Shown here piece by piece: positions 8,574 to 17,670 of a DNA stretch of 64,000 nucleotides; position 1 is the first letter of the stretch; every line of letters starts with the position of its first letter. The position numbers and the translations under genes were made by a program. This DNA is from Bovifimicola ammoniilytica (GTDB lineage Bacteria > Bacillota > Clostridia > Lachnospirales > Lachnospiraceae): assembly GCF_025567085.1 (NCBI RefSeq), contig NZ_JAOQJN010000009.1, forward strand, positions 1-64,000, in the 5' to 3' direction. The notes below the pieces were generated by a model. That model was not told the origin of the DNA. It saw only the letters and a list, made by a program, of their open reading frames with translations, and made no database searches.

Positions 8574-10931
8574 ATGAGTACATTTAAGGAGAACATTGTA
8601 ACTATTTTAGACCTTGATTACAACAAGACAATTAAGGAAGCATCTACAGTAGAACTTTACAATGCAGTATCAAAAGCAGCCATGAAGAGTTTAGCTAATC
8701 AGTGGTCATGGGAAACAGATAGCAAAAAAGTATGTTACTTTTCTGCAGAGTTTCTTATTGGTAGATTAGTATATAACAACCTTATGAACCTTGGACTTAT
8801 GAATCAGTTAGCTGATTTATTCGCTGAGAATGGAATCGATATCAGAGTATTTGAAGAAATCGAAGATAATGCACAGGGTAATGGTGGTTTAGGACGTCTT
8901 GCAGCTTGTTTCTTAGATTCAGCAGCTACACAGAACGTTACATTAAACGGTTATGGTATCAGATATCGTTACGGTATCTACAAACAGTACTTTGAAAATG
9001 GATTCCAGAAAGAAACAGCTGATAATTGGACAAAATTCGGTGATCCATGGTCAATCAGAAGAGAAGAAGATAAAGTAAGAATCGACTTCAAGGGACAGTC
9101 AGTTTGGGCAGTACCATATGATACTCCAGTAATTGGTTATGGCGCAGCTAAGATTAATACATTAAGATTATGGCAGGCAGAACCAATTGAAGAATTTAAC
9201 TTTGCTTTATTTAATGACCAGAAATATGATAAAGCATTCAAAGAAAAGAATGATGCAGAGGCTATTACAGCTGTATTATATCCAAATGATTCAACAGATG
9301 CTGGTAAGAAATTAAGATTAAAACAGCAGTACTTCTTCTCAAGTGCATCTCTTCAGGATATTCTTAAGAAATACAAAGCTAAATACGGTAATGATTTCTC
9401 TAAATTATCTAAAGAATATGCTATCCAGCTTAATGATACACATCCAGTTGTTTCAGTACCTGAATTATGTCGTATCCTTGTTGAAAATGAAGGACTTTCA
9501 TTTAACAAAGCATTAAAGATTTGTAAAGAAGTATTTGCTTATACAAACCATACAGTTATGGCAGAAGCTCTTGAAAAATGGAGTATCAAATTATTTAAGT
9601 CTGTACTTCCAAATGTATACAAATATGTTGTTAAGATTAACAATGCATTAATCAAAGACTTAGAGAAAATGGGAATCACAGGAACAGATGTTGAAAAATA
9701 TCAGATTATTGATAACCCATATGATGATAACAAAGCTTGGTACATCATCCATATGGCAAGACTTGCAATCTATGCGAGTCATTCAACAAATGGTGTTGCT
9801 GCAATCCACACAGAGATTCTTAAGAATGATGCATTAAAAGAATGGTATGAAATCTATCCAGAACGTTTCAACAACAAGACAAATGGTATTACCCAGAGAA
9901 GATGGCTTGCACTTGCTAATGAAGAACTTGCTGGCTTCATAAATGATAAGATTGGCAATGGCTGGATTACAAACCTTGACGAATTAAAGAAACTTGAAAA
10001 ATTCAAATCTGATAAGAATGTTATCAAAGAATTTGATGCAATCAAGAAGATTAAGAAACAGCAGCTCGCTGAATATATTAAAGAAAAAGAAGGAATTGAT
10101 GTAAATCCTAACTTCATTTTTGATATTCAGGTTAAGAGATTACATGAGTACAAACGTCAGTTATTAAATGCATTCTCAATCCTTGATATATATTACGGAT
10201 TAAAAGATGGTAGAATTAAGGACTTTACACCAACAGTATTTATCTTTGGTGCAAAAGCAGCTCCAGGATATGCAAGAGCTAAAGGTATCATCAAATTCAT
10301 AAATGAAATCGCTAAAATGATAGCAAATGATCCAGAAGTAAATGATAAATTACAGGTTGTATTTATCTCTAACTACTGTGTATCATATGCAGAGAAGATT
10401 ACTCCAGCAGCAGATGTTTCAGAGCAGATTTCTACAGCAGGTACAGAAGCTTCAGGTACAGGTAATATGAAGTTTATGTTAAATGGTGCTGTTACATTAG
10501 GAACATATGATGGAGCAAATGTTGAAATCGTTGCAGAAGCAGGCGAAGAAAACAACTACATCTTTGGTGCAAGAGTAGAAGATCTTGAGAAGATTAAAGA
10601 TTCATATGATCCTAAGAAGATTTACAATAATAACCCAAGAATTAAGAAAGTTGTAGATACATTAATCGATGGAACATTAAGTGATGATGGAACAGGATTA
10701 TTCCAGAACTTATACAATTCATTATTTGAGACACTTCCATGGGAAAAAGCTGATAAGTACTACTTATTAGAAGACTTAATGTCATACTGTGATGCTAAAT
10801 TACAGGTTAACAAAGATTATGCTGATACATTAAAATTCAGAGAAAAATGCTTCATGAATACAGCAAATGCAGGTAAGTTCTCATCAGATAGAACAATTCT
10901 TCAGTATGCTAAAGAAATCTGGGAAGCATAA
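8574..10931 (+). CDS. glgP: Glycogen/maltodextrin phosphorylase (GT35)
   Basis: The 785-residue PLP enzyme releases glucose-1-phosphate from the non-reducing ends of alpha-1,4-glucans. GNGGLGRLAACFLDS, QLNDTHP, HEYKRQLLN and the PLP lysine K633 (GTGNMKF) are all visible; overall length fits the family. The frame is open from 8508 inside the end of malQ, but AGGAGA at 8558-8563 is 10 nt before the ATG at 8574, and the protein then begins like its relatives (MSTFKEN). If 8508 is used instead, it overlaps malQ by 14 nt. Same operon as malQ, closed by the terminator at 10977. Confidence 0.95.
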   Translation: MSTFKENIVTILDLDYNKTIKEASTVELYNAVSKAAMKSLANQWSWETDSKKVCYFSAEFLIGRLVYNNLMNLGLMNQLADLFAENGIDIRVFEEIEDNAQGNGGLGRLAACFLDSAATQNVTLNGYGIRYRYGIYKQYFENGFQKETADNWTKFGDPWSIRREEDKVRIDFKGQSVWAVPYDTPVIGYGAAKINTLRLWQAEPIEEFNFALFNDQKYDKAFKEKNDAEAITAVLYPNDSTDAGKKLRLKQQYFFSSASLQDILKKYKAKYGNDFSKLSKEYAIQLNDTHPVVSVPELCRILVENEGLSFNKALKICKEVFAYTNHTVMAEALEKWSIKLFKSVLPNVYKYVVKINNALIKDLEKMGITGTDVEKYQIIDNPYDDNKAWYIIHMARLAIYASHSTNGVAAIHTEILKNDALKEWYEIYPERFNNKTNGITQRRWLALANEELAGFINDKIGNGWITNLDELKKLEKFKSDKNVIKEFDAIKKIKKQQLAEYIKEKEGIDVNPNFIFDIQVKRLHEYKRQLLNAFSILDIYYGLKDGRIKDFTPTVFIFGAKAAPGYARAKGIIKFINEIAKMIANDPEVNDKLQVVFISNYCVSYAEKITPAADVSEQISTAGTEASGTGNMKFMLNGAVTLGTYDGANVEIVAEAGEENNYIFGARVEDLEKIKDSYDPKKIYNNNPRIKKVVDTLIDGTLSDDGTGLFQNLYNSLFETLPWEKADKYYLLEDLMSYCDAKLQVNKDYADTLKFREKCFMNTANAGKFSSDRTILQYAKEIWEA

Positions 10932-10976
10932 TAGACATTAAGAAATTAGATTAATAGATCAGAGCAATAATCAAAT

Positions 10977-11012
10977 AAAAGCGGTGTATGTAGAAATACA
11001 TACATCGCTTTT
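10977..11012 (+). terminator. Terminator of malQ-glgP
   Basis: AAAA plus GCGGTGTATGT (10981-10991) pairs with ACATACATCGC plus TTTT (10998-11012): 15 bp with one G-U pair and a short loop. It lies 46 nt after the glgP stop; the convergent tldE gene ends at 11098. Confidence 0.85.
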
Positions 11013-11097
11013 ATGCTTTTACAAGTATTTAGATGGTGCAGGATATGATATGGCTAGAGGCATTTAAAATTATAGAATTTACATTATTAAAGTAAAT

Positions 11098-12531
11098 TTA
11101 GACTGAATAGGATATAGCTAGAGGACCATCGAAATTATAAGAATTTTGGCTTTCAGATGATAATTTAATATTTTTAACAATATCATTAATATTAGCACTT
11201 ATAGAACCATTGGTAACTGGAATTTCCTTAGTGCCATCACAGTAATAAGCGAGACGATATTCACCACCGATTTGTCCGCTAAGTGAGTCCATCTGGAAAT
11301 CAGAGAAATTCACCACTCTAAGATATCGACCGGATTTTAACTGTTCTATAGATGTGTTACCACATTCAAGTTTGTAACAGTCGCACTCTCCTGTTGGATT
11401 AATTCCCAGATAAAAGGCAAATCTTGCATTACCTGTAATATATTGTGCAATGTTATTCTTAATTAATTCAAGTCTCTTAAGCGCTATACCCTCACAGGAA
11501 TAAGGGAGCTTTGGAGTGAGAGTGATATTGAGTTTATCAGGTAAAGTCCTGCACGAATCAGAGTCAATACATCTGGTCTCGTCTGAATTAATAGATTTAT
11601 CAGAGTCAGGGGTGTTAGATAATTCACATTCAGGAATAACACTTTTACCAATATCAAATGAAGAATATTTAGGATAAATCATAGATGCATCAAGACGTTT
11701 TAAGTAGTAGTTGAACAATTCGCCTACACATTGTCCTTCTAAAATCACTGTATCATATTTCATATCATTTAAAAATGCCTTTGCAATTGAACGGTCTTTA
11801 ACCATAATGAGGGCATTGGCAACTTTGGTACTGAGAGAATTAAGTATATTATCGTCTTTAGAACTGTATTTAAAATCATTGTATAATTCAACATCGGCAG
11901 GAGAAGTGCATTGCACTACAAATTCACCCGAATAGGTTGTTGATGAATATGATGCATTTACACCGTTAGAGTTGATTATACGATAAGTAGAAGTTGTTAT
12001 AAATATTTCTGTAGAATTTATAAACGCATTGGTTGTCTCACTAATAGTATCGTTTACAAATAATGCATTTACAATATCTGTTGCAGATAAGTTATCAGTT
12101 TCATTTACAGATTTATTTGCAGATAAGTCTAAGCTGCCGGCTGTATCTGCACTGCTATCAGTGAAGTGATTTTTTGTTGAGAAAATATTATCTGATTCAA
12201 CAAACGTTGCGTCTCCATGAGGTAGTTTATAATATGGGTTTCTAACAGAAAGTGCTGCTTCATAGGCAGAAAGGATATTTTCATTAAGTTCCATATCTGA
12301 CATAGAACTATTAAGGAGGCAGCTTGCACTGCCACGCATATTAGTATCATTATAAATGAAATCTCTATAAAGGGTTATTTCGTATTTGCTGACATTCTTG
12401 TTACGTGTTAAGTTAAGTGAATGTTTAATATAAAATAATTCCTGAGTTTCAATTATATTTTCATTAATTAGGAAGTTCTGGATATCATTCTGACTTAGAA
12501 CTTCTATAATTCTATCAATCATGTTATTCAT
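11098..12531 (-). CDS. TldE/PmbA-type metallopeptidase-related subunit
   Basis: The 477-residue TldD/PmbA-family protein lacks the HExxxH zinc motif and should act as the non-catalytic partner of the TldD next door. In E. coli the TldD/TldE heterodimer trims the microcin B17 leader and degrades unfolded peptides. The C-terminal part (GRYLRVVNFSDFQMDSLSGQIGGE) is the recognisable family core. Two Ser/Asp/Asn-rich stretches (about residues 108-150 and 295-335) look like low-conservation insertions. An ATG at 12543 is in frame, but it contains the GGAG that serves the ATG at 12531. Third gene of degV-tldD-tldE, 30 nt after tldD. Confidence 0.82.
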   Translation of the reverse strand: MNNMIDRIIEVLSQNDIQNFLINENIIETQELFYIKHSLNLTRNKNVSKYEITLYRDFIYNDTNMRGSASCLLNSSMSDMELNENILSAYEAALSVRNPYYKLPHGDATFVESDNIFSTKNHFTDSSADTAGSLDLSANKSVNETDNLSATDIVNALFVNDTISETTNAFINSTEIFITTSTYRIINSNGVNASYSSTTYSGEFVVQCTSPADVELYNDFKYSSKDDNILNSLSTKVANALIMVKDRSIAKAFLNDMKYDTVILEGQCVGELFNYYLKRLDASMIYPKYSSFDIGKSVIPECELSNTPDSDKSINSDETRCIDSDSCRTLPDKLNITLTPKLPYSCEGIALKRLELIKNNIAQYITGNARFAFYLGINPTGECDCYKLECGNTSIEQLKSGRYLRVVNFSDFQMDSLSGQIGGEYRLAYYCDGTKEIPVTNGSISANINDIVKNIKLSSESQNSYNFDGPLAISYSV

Positions 12532-12561
12532 TGTAATCTCCATTTATATTTATATTATAGT

Positions 12562-13980
12562 TTAACTGATTTTGACACGAGCTTTAATTGCACTGCCACC
12601 ATCAGAGACTTTTACCCATTCTTTGTAACCCTTACCACAATAACCACAACCACTAAGTTCTAATTTATCAGAAAACATCGTAATCGATTTAAGCAAATCA
12701 GGAACATATCCGGATAGACAGATAGGAGAGAATATTTTACCTGTTAATTTACCGTCCTTAATCTCTCTGCCTATATTAACCATACATTGTATGCCCCAGT
12801 TCTTAGGATCTTCCATACCGCTGGCTGCATTTTCGAGGAGAAAACCATACCTTATGCTTTTAATCATTTCTTCAAGAGTATCTGTTCCAGGTTCAAAATA
12901 GGTATTAGTCATTCGGGTGTATGCTTTTCGTTCATAAGATTCTCGTCTTCCGTTGCCGGTAGATGATACATTTAAAATGTAAGCACTTTGTAAATCATTG
13001 ATTCCGGATTTCAAGATACCTTTTTCGATAATAACAGTGTCATTAGAAATCATACCCTCATCATCAAAGAAATAAGAGCCACATTCATTGCAAGTAGCAG
13101 CATTATCATGCATAGTTACAAGGGAAGAGGCTACCTGTTTGTTCATATAAGATTTAGCTAAGGCTCTGTCTTTGACGAACATATCCATTTCCACACCATG
13201 TCCGAATGCTTCATGGGCAATTAATCCTGTTACGTCAGGCAGACATATTACGTCATATTCACCGGGAACAGGAGGAGTGCTGTCTAGAAGCTCTGTTACA
13301 CATTTGCAGGCATATGAAACATCACAGTTCATTTCATCTAATAATTCTGCACCGCCAAGTGTTGAAAATGTCTGTAGAAAATAGTGTGTTTTATCATCTT
13401 TAGTAGCTAGTGGCTGTAAAACACCATTTGACCACATAAGATGCTGCTCTAAATCTTTATTGGATGATAAGAACATTTTATGGATATTTAAGTATTGGTA
13501 AATGCATACACAATCAATTATTGAATCACTATATTGAATAGCTTTTGAATAAATATCTGATAATTTGGAAGTTATGTCAGAATCGTTCATATCAGCAGGA
13601 TTAATTTCATATGTCGTAGATTTATTAAAGGAAATAAATTCATCAGAAGAATCTGGAATTTTAAAATCACTAATTAAAGACTGACTATTATATTTAGTAA
13701 TGTTTTCTGAAATAATTGATGGAATTGTATTCATAAAATCAGATGAAAAATCATTAAAAGAATATTCGTATAGTCCAATTGAGGAATTAAGGCGTATAAC
13801 AGCACCAGTATTAGAAAATGTGTTATCTTTTATAGTTGTACCGCTTTTGGAAAAACGATAATTTCTTCCGGAAGTCTTTTCTACCAGAATAGAAACATTG
13901 TCATATTGCTTGGAAAGCACCTTTTGCAAGTGTGCAAAAGATGCCTTATTTTCTGAAAATATTGTATTATCTACGTTCAT
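12562..13980 (-). CDS. tldD: Zinc metallopeptidase TldD
   Basis: The 472-residue catalytic subunit of TldD/TldE. The zinc motif HEAFGH is at residues 256-261, preceded by the expected hydrophobic stretch (DVTGLIA) and followed by GVEMD. GCGYCGKGYKEWVKVSDGG near the C-terminus matches the family. The start is the ATG at 13980-13978, which shares one base with the degV stop (TAATG) and has GGGAGAG upstream, so translation is coupled. The longer open frame into degV is ignored. Confidence 0.92.
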   Translation of the reverse strand: MNVDNTIFSENKASFAHLQKVLSKQYDNVSILVEKTSGRNYRFSKSGTTIKDNTFSNTGAVIRLNSSIGLYEYSFNDFSSDFMNTIPSIISENITKYNSQSLISDFKIPDSSDEFISFNKSTTYEINPADMNDSDITSKLSDIYSKAIQYSDSIIDCVCIYQYLNIHKMFLSSNKDLEQHLMWSNGVLQPLATKDDKTHYFLQTFSTLGGAELLDEMNCDVSYACKCVTELLDSTPPVPGEYDVICLPDVTGLIAHEAFGHGVEMDMFVKDRALAKSYMNKQVASSLVTMHDNAATCNECGSYFFDDEGMISNDTVIIEKGILKSGINDLQSAYILNVSSTGNGRRESYERKAYTRMTNTYFEPGTDTLEEMIKSIRYGFLLENAASGMEDPKNWGIQCMVNIGREIKDGKLTGKIFSPICLSGYVPDLLKSITMFSDKLELSGCGYCGKGYKEWVKVSDGGSAIKARVKIS

Positions 13981-14843
13981 TATCTTGTCTCTCCCATAAA
14001 GAATAATGCTAATGTTCCGGGACCTGAATGTGCACCTACTGTAGGGCATACATAGTTAATCATGAAATTCTGGATACCAAGACGGGCCTTAATCTGTTCT
14101 GCTACATACTGGGCATCCTCTAGGCAATCTCCATGTGAGATAAATACGATGTCATTATCATAACCTTTACAGGTTTTCTCCATATTGTCAACAAGGGCAT
14201 TAAGGGCTTTCTTTCTTCCGCGGACATTATTAAGAGGAATTAAACGTCCTTCATTATCTACGTGAAGTACAGGTTTTACATTAATCATTGTGCCGATTAT
14301 GGCTGCGGCTTTTGAAACTCTGCCTCCTCTGTGTAAATGATGTAAATCATCTACAGTAAACTGATGACAAAAGTGTAACTTGTTATCTTCTAACCATTTG
14401 ACATTATCTTCGATTGACATACCATTGTCACGATTCTGAACTGCTTTATATACGAATAATCCTTCGCCCATAGAGGCACATTTAGAGTCAATTACAATTA
14501 CTTTATTATTCGTATATTCCTCTGAGAGTTCTCTTGCTATTATAGCAGTTGTATTATAGCTGCTACTAAGAGCAGAAGAAAATGAAATGTGTAAAACATC
14601 TAGTCCCTGGTCTAAATATTTTCTGAAGCATTTTTCAACTACTTCGGGATTACATGCCATAGTTGTTGGCATTTTGCCATTACGCATTTTGTTATAAAAT
14701 TCAGATGGGTCCATATTGACTTCATCGCCATAGACAACATCATCCATATTATAGTATAAAGGTATAATTTCAATACTATGTTCAGTTGTATAGGAAAGTG
14801 GTAAATCACATGTTGTATCACTTGTAATAATATAATTTTGCAT
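13980..14843 (-). CDS. DegV-family fatty-acid-binding protein
   Basis: A 287-residue DegV protein, the type that binds a long-chain fatty acid and, as FakB, presents it to the FakA kinase. Motifs: SDTTCDLP (7-15), TTMACNPE, SSALSSSYNTT, and the DDLHHLHRGGRVSK loop. AAAGGA lies about 11 nt before the ATG. No fakA is in the window. It heads the minus-strand operon with tldD and tldE. Confidence 0.92.
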   Translation of the reverse strand: MQNYIITSDTTCDLPLSYTTEHSIEIIPLYYNMDDVVYGDEVNMDPSEFYNKMRNGKMPTTMACNPEVVEKCFRKYLDQGLDVLHISFSSALSSSYNTTAIIARELSEEYTNNKVIVIDSKCASMGEGLFVYKAVQNRDNGMSIEDNVKWLEDNKLHFCHQFTVDDLHHLHRGGRVSKAAAIIGTMINVKPVLHVDNEGRLIPLNNVRGRKKALNALVDNMEKTCKGYDNDIVFISHGDCLEDAQYVAEQIKARLGIQNFMINYVCPTVGAHSGPGTLALFFMGETR

Positions 14844-14870
14844 ATATTCAGATTCCTTTCGTATTCAGAT

Positions 14871-14922
14871 TAATATAGGTAATAAAGATAAATGTGTTTA
14901 TGAATTTGAAATACCTATATTA
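14871..14922. promoter_or_regulatory. 11-bp inverted repeat upstream of degV
   Basis: TAATATAGGTA (14871-14881) and TACCTATATTA (14912-14922) are perfect inverted copies 30 nt apart, 28 nt before the degV start. A minus-strand TATAAT overlaps the distal arm (14924-14919). It could be a regulator site or a 5'-UTR stem. The rest of 14844-15037 is AT-rich with nothing else recognised. Confidence 0.45.
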
Positions 14923-15037
14923 TAAGATTTCAAAAATATATTTAATATACATTAACATACATTTCTGACATAAATTATTATGCCAATTTTTTGGTGTAGT
15001 GTCAATAAATTTATAAGTATCTTGCGGTAGTATGAGA

Positions 15038-16540
15038 TTAATTTTCAATAATTAAATCGACACGTTTTGCAAGCTTTTGTAAATTATGAAAATCGTTATT
15101 TGTTTTGAGACGATATTCTGATTTATCATCAAATATAATGGAAACTTTTTTTGTAAATGTTATGACATTCGAAGATGATTTTTCGGATATTAAATCTTTA
15201 GAATTGGTATCCTTGAAAGTAGTATTTTCGGAATTAATATCTTCAGTAATAACAAAGCTGGCATTATATTTCTTACAAAGACCATAAGTAGATGAAAGTC
15301 CGATTCCTGTTCCACCACTATCTTTATGAGTTGTTATACGTTTCATTCCGAGATTCATAAGTACATTATCATCAAATGTATTGCCACTATCATAAATGTC
15401 TAATGTTAGAAATTCAACTTCTGAATTAATATTTATATAAATATTTTTGCCATTATTATATTTAGTTGCAATAAATGCATTTTCAATTAGGTCAGCAAGT
15501 ATAGTGTTAAAGTCACTTTCGTCTATTATCTTACCAATAAATGTATCTAAATTTCCAATAATGTTTACGTTCATAGTTATATCAGAAGCAGAACATTTCT
15601 GCATCATATAGTTAAGAAGTGCATCAATAACCATATATCCTGTTGAGGGAAGAGTAGAATTAAAAGTCGAGCAATTGTTAATAATGCCTTTTCGCTCCAT
15701 AGATAACTTATTAAGTTGTGCAAGTATTTTATCTTTATCCTGTGCAGATGGATTATCTGAGCAGATAAAATTTCTGACAGTAAGTTCGAGAGCGGGAATA
15801 AGCTTATTATCTTTATGTAGAAGAGAAGATAGAACTTCATTGTCACTCTTAAGTGTTGCCAGTTCGTTTTTTAGAATCTCAAGTTCACGATTATAAACAG
15901 CTTTAATATAAGTTGCTTTGAGCCTGCTACGCCACCAGATGAATATAAAAATGGAGCTGATACATACAAATATTTGTGGAAGTATAAAATATTTGTATGT
16001 ATCTTCATCAGCAAATTTTAAAATGATTGCACATATTAAAATTGTAAGTCCTATATAAATTCCAATATAATTAAATTTTTCTGATTTCAAAAATGGCATA
16101 CCATTTTTGAAACGACGAATTTTAAAAATTAAAATCATAAGTGATATTTGCACAACAGCAATTATTAAGTATATTGATAGTGGAATTGTATTCTTGAAAA
16201 TTTTTTCAAGAGGAACCACAATAAAGGTAACTAATGTCGCAGAAATTGCAAATAATACATAACTTAATGCGTATGAATATAGTGTACAGGATATAGCTGT
16301 GGATATGATATTACAATAGAATAATCTTATAAATATATAAATTGATATTCCGACAAGAGGTATATATATTACAGAATACTTATGTGAAAATAAAAGATAT
16401 ATACAAGAAAGTAAACAAGAAAAAATCAAACTATATATAGTATATCTTGTGTGTTTGGCTTGCTTGAAGTTAAGCAATTTAGGGGCAATATATAATGAAC
16501 ATATAATAAGTGTAAAATATTTAATAAAAGCATCAAGCAT
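15038..16540 (-). CDS. AgrC-like GHKL-domain sensor histidine kinase
   Basis: A 500-residue membrane kinase. About six or seven hydrophobic helices fill residues 1-200, then a short coiled coil (REL-EILKNELATLK) leads to a Spo0B-like helix with the likely phospho-acceptor H242 (SLLHKDNKL). A GHKL ATPase domain follows: N-box LIENAFIAT, G1 LDIYDSG and G2 SGGTGIGLSS. This is the layout of peptide-pheromone receptors such as AgrC. GGAG precedes the ATG by 8 nt. Oddities: a Ser/Asn-rich insertion (about 440-470) lies near the C-terminus. No agrB or agrD was found. The Spo0A-like regulator upstream on the same strand is the probable partner, and the micropeptide between them a candidate ligand or output. 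Confidence 0.85.
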   Translation of the reverse strand: MLDAFIKYFTLIICSLYIAPKLLNFKQAKHTRYTIYSLIFSCLLSCIYLLFSHKYSVIYIPLVGISIYIFIRLFYCNIISTAISCTLYSYALSYVLFAISATLVTFIVVPLEKIFKNTIPLSIYLIIAVVQISLMILIFKIRRFKNGMPFLKSEKFNYIGIYIGLTILICAIILKFADEDTYKYFILPQIFVCISSIFIFIWWRSRLKATYIKAVYNRELEILKNELATLKSDNEVLSSLLHKDNKLIPALELTVRNFICSDNPSAQDKDKILAQLNKLSMERKGIINNCSTFNSTLPSTGYMVIDALLNYMMQKCSASDITMNVNIIGNLDTFIGKIIDESDFNTILADLIENAFIATKYNNGKNIYININSEVEFLTLDIYDSGNTFDDNVLMNLGMKRITTHKDSGGTGIGLSSTYGLCKKYNASFVITEDINSENTTFKDTNSKDLISEKSSSNVITFTKKVSIIFDDKSEYRLKTNNDFHNLQKLAKRVDLIIEN

Positions 16541-16635
16541 ATAAATAACTCCATTCTAAAATATGACAAAAAGTAATGTTTTTATACTGAAATATACGAC
16601 GTAAATGAATTCATATCATGCATAAAAAAATACTA

Positions 16636-16660
16636 TCCTTTGAGCATCAAGTTCAAAGGA
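16636..16660 (+). promoter_or_regulatory. Hairpin that sequesters the micropeptide's ribosome binding site
   Basis: TCCTTTGA (16636-16643) pairs perfectly with TCAAAGGA (16653-16660) across a 9-nt loop. The right arm contains most of the SD AAAGGAGGT (16655-16663) of the gene at 16672, so translation should depend on opening this hairpin by a partner RNA, protein, ligand or temperature. Confidence 0.65.
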
Positions 16661-16671
16661 GGTATGTTTTT

Positions 16672-16719
16672 ATGATGGAAAGCATTTTGAAAATGTTATC
16701 TAAAATTTGGGGAAAATAG
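16672..16719 (+). CDS. Candidate 15-residue amphipathic micropeptide
   Basis: ATG-ATG... to TAG encodes MMESILKMLSKIWGK. The SD AAAGGAGGT is the full anti-SD complement, 8 nt before the ATG, stronger than for most genes here. On a helical wheel all eight hydrophobic residues (M1, M2, I5, L6, M8, L9, I12, W13) fall in one 160-degree arc and all polar or small ones in the other; net charge about +2. This is the pattern of phenol-soluble modulins, delta-haemolysin and leaderless bacteriocins. It lies on the strand opposite to the kinase and response-regulator genes that flank it and ends before a strong hairpin. No secretion leader. Function (pheromone, toxin, membrane-active effector) is not known. 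Confidence 0.6.
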   Translation: MMESILKMLSKIWGK

Positions 16720-16739
16720 CTATTTTTAAATTTAAAGAG

Positions 16740-16783
16740 ACAAATGTGTATATTTACAAAAAATAACTAATATACACATTTGT
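16740..16783. terminator. 15-bp hairpin between the micropeptide and the response regulator
   Basis: ACAAATGTGTATATT (16740-16754) and AATATACACATTTGT (16769-16783) are perfect inverted copies with a 14-nt loop. It lies 21 nt after the micropeptide stop on plus and 22 nt after the response regulator stop on minus, so it probably ends both transcripts. Neither side has a long T-run, which lowers confidence. Confidence 0.65.
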
Positions 16784-16804
16784 TACAAAATAATAAATGC
16801 ATTT

Positions 16805-17587
16805 CTACAACAAATCCAATTTACGGGCATAATAAGAAATGAATTCCAAATTTGAAGGAATACCGGAATCATGACTGATTCTTCCTTTATAATGTTCAAA
16901 TAATTCATCTATGGAAGATCGACTCCAGGTTGTTTCTATTGCACGTTGCATTGCGCGCTCTATGCTAGAAGCCGTCTTTTTATATTTGTCTGATAATTCT
17001 TTAGAGATGCTATTCTTTGTGACAGACATTTTATAAATAATCACAGCATCAGCCAGATATTTGTATCCGTTTAGTTTAGGACTTAATCCTATCTTGTTAA
17101 ATTCATCAAATAATAAGTGTTTATATCTTTCGATATCCTGTTCCTTAGACATAGCAACATTAAGGCTTCGTTCAGAAGATTTCTTTATTGTCAGATTATC
17201 TGCAATAATTTTTAATTGTTCAATAACAAATGTTTCGCTGTAATTATCTGCAAATTTAGTAAATATAAAATCAGCACCCATATTTCGAACTGCTTTATGA
17301 ATATGTTCACTTGGATTATGAGTTGTTATTACGACAATAGGCTTATTCTCTATATAGCAGTCACGATACCATGCCATATAAGATAACCCGCTACCACTGC
17401 CTCTTTGTAGTTCCAAGTCTAATATTACTATATCAGGCTTTCTTGATGTGGTTAATTCTATACCTTTTGCAGAATCATTAGTAATAGATACAATATTAAA
17501 ATATTCTAATGGTTTAATGCAATCGACATATCTGTCACATACTTCTTCTTCATCTTCAATAATTAAAATTGATAAAATTTTATTCAT
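16805..17587 (-). CDS. Response regulator with Spo0A-like DNA-binding domain
   Basis: The 260-residue regulator has a CheY-like receiver (1-125) with the acidic pair E11/D12, phospho-acceptor D57 (VILDLEL), T (VVITTH) and K (FIFTKFAD). The C-terminal 115 residues match the Spo0A_C domain: LNGYKYLADAV, ISKELSDKYKKTASSIERA and RAIETTW. Compared with remembered Spo0A sequences (TASRVERAIRHAIE), the recognition helix has changed (ASS, AMQRAIE), which suggests another DNA target; it is therefore not Spo0A itself. It is divergent from the 17845 cluster, with phased repeats in the shared upstream region. A minus-strand TGT-TATAAT (17634-17626) fits an extended -10. Confidence 0.88.
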   Translation of the reverse strand: MNKILSILIIEDEEEVCDRYVDCIKPLEYFNIVSITNDSAKGIELTTSRKPDIVILDLELQRGSGSGLSYMAWYRDCYIENKPIVVITTHNPSEHIHKAVRNMGADFIFTKFADNYSETFVIEQLKIIADNLTIKKSSERSLNVAMSKEQDIERYKHLLFDEFNKIGLSPKLNGYKYLADAVIIYKMSVTKNSISKELSDKYKKTASSIERAMQRAIETTWSRSSIDELFEHYKGRISHDSGIPSNLEFISYYARKLDLL

Positions 17588-17670
17588 ATTATTTCGCCCT
17601 CTCTTGATGAAACAATTTTATATTAATTATAACATATTTGTAGCAGATTCACATCACAAATTGACATATT

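Noticed and set aside
13172..13403. Two short plus-strand frames over tldD
   Set aside because: They lie wholly opposite the zinc-motif part of tldD and lack SDs.
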